A stretch of DNA of 13,747 bases from Oscillospiraceae bacterium (GTDB taxonomy: Bacteria > Bacillota > Clostridia > Oscillospirales > Ruminococcaceae): NCBI GenBank assembly GCA_020024185.1, contig JAHHUD010000042.1, forward strand, positions 1-13,747, given 5' to 3'. Below are positions 13,641 through 13,747 of this stretch, piece by piece. Position 1 is the first letter of the stretch. Every line of letters starts with the position of its first letter. A program made the position numbers and the translations under genes. The notes below the pieces were generated by a model. That model was not told the origin of the DNA. It was given only the letters and a program-made list of their open reading frames with translations, and ran no database searches.

Positions 13641-13747
13641 TTATATATTTTCTTCTGGATTTTTAAATTTAAATTTAATTATTATTTCTTTATTTTCTGT
13701 AATCTCTATTTTATCAATCAAACTTACAAGAATCTCTCTATTTAAAC
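13641..13747 (-). CDS. C-terminal end of a probable large serine recombinase (partial)
   Basis: An open minus-strand frame enters from the right edge and stops at TAA 13641-13643, giving the last 34 residues: LNREILVSLIDKIEI, then TENKEIIIKFKFKNPEENI. The pattern of an (L/I)-x-R-E-(I/L)-L segment, then LIDKIEI, a short charged turn and a final beta strand of alternating Ile/Lys/Phe matches, from memory, the C-terminus of large serine recombinases of clostridial conjugative and mobilisable elements. The start and catalytic domain are outside the window. If correct, one end of a mobile element may lie just downstream of the stop, about 13560-13640, but no attachment site can be pointed out. Confidence 0.55.
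   Translation of the reverse strand, partial: LNREILVSLIDKIEITENKEIIIKFKFKNPEENI

Overview
The window is AT-rich DNA from a low-GC Gram-positive anaerobe, most likely a gut-type member of the Clostridia. The evidence is: strong AGGAGG-type ribosome binding sites, sigma-A-like promoters, a class B sortase with an SPxT-type surface protein, two LytR-CpsA-Psr (LCP) proteins, a BY-kinase/PHP-phosphatase capsule control pair, and abundant ferredoxin-type proteins. No rRNA, tRNA or CRISPR array was seen.

Left part (about 1-6500, all on the minus strand) is a cell-surface polysaccharide and envelope locus. In transcription order it runs: a stand-alone LCP protein (5466-6494); a 404-base intergenic region with a promoter and an imperfect tandem repeat; the Wzz/CpsC-type kinase activator (4327-5061); a class B sortase (3486-4277); a second LCP protein overlapping the sortase gene by 8 bases (2495-3493); a small secreted protein with an SPQTA sorting signal (1786-2421); and a strong terminator (1693-1730). 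The PHP-type tyrosine phosphatase (898-1626) and the CpsD-type tyrosine kinase (160-852) follow. The CpsB/C/D control module is therefore split by a sortase, an LCP protein and a probable sortase substrate. The glycosyltransferases expected with it are not in the window and may lie beyond the left edge.

Middle part (about 6830-12000) is a redox and metal module. A minus-strand operon encodes a 2[4Fe-4S] ferredoxin, a NapH/CcoG-like membrane iron-sulfur protein and a CopA-type Cu(I) ATPase with metal-binding domains at both ends. The C-terminal domain has its own well-placed internal ribosome binding site and start, so it could also be made as a free CopZ-like chaperone. Upstream lie a Crp/Fnr-family regulator and a divergent 4Fe-4S protein resembling FrdX. 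The promoters are arranged for regulation: a perfect 16-bp palindrome is centred at -41.5 of the FrdX-like promoter and just downstream of the regulator's own predicted start, and a second, looser dyad is centred at about -41 of the ferredoxin-copA promoter. My reading is a redox-coupled copper or nitrosative stress module in which ferredoxin electrons pass through a membrane Fe-S protein next to a Cu(I) exporter. This is inference.

Right part (about 12000-13747) holds an ECF sigma factor translationally coupled to a membrane zinc-finger anti-sigma factor, then a shortened XRE regulator that looks like an internally deleted membrane-bound repressor but still sits behind a perfect 17-bp operator-like palindrome. 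At the right edge is the last 34 codons of what looks like a large serine recombinase, suggesting that a mobile element begins or ends here.
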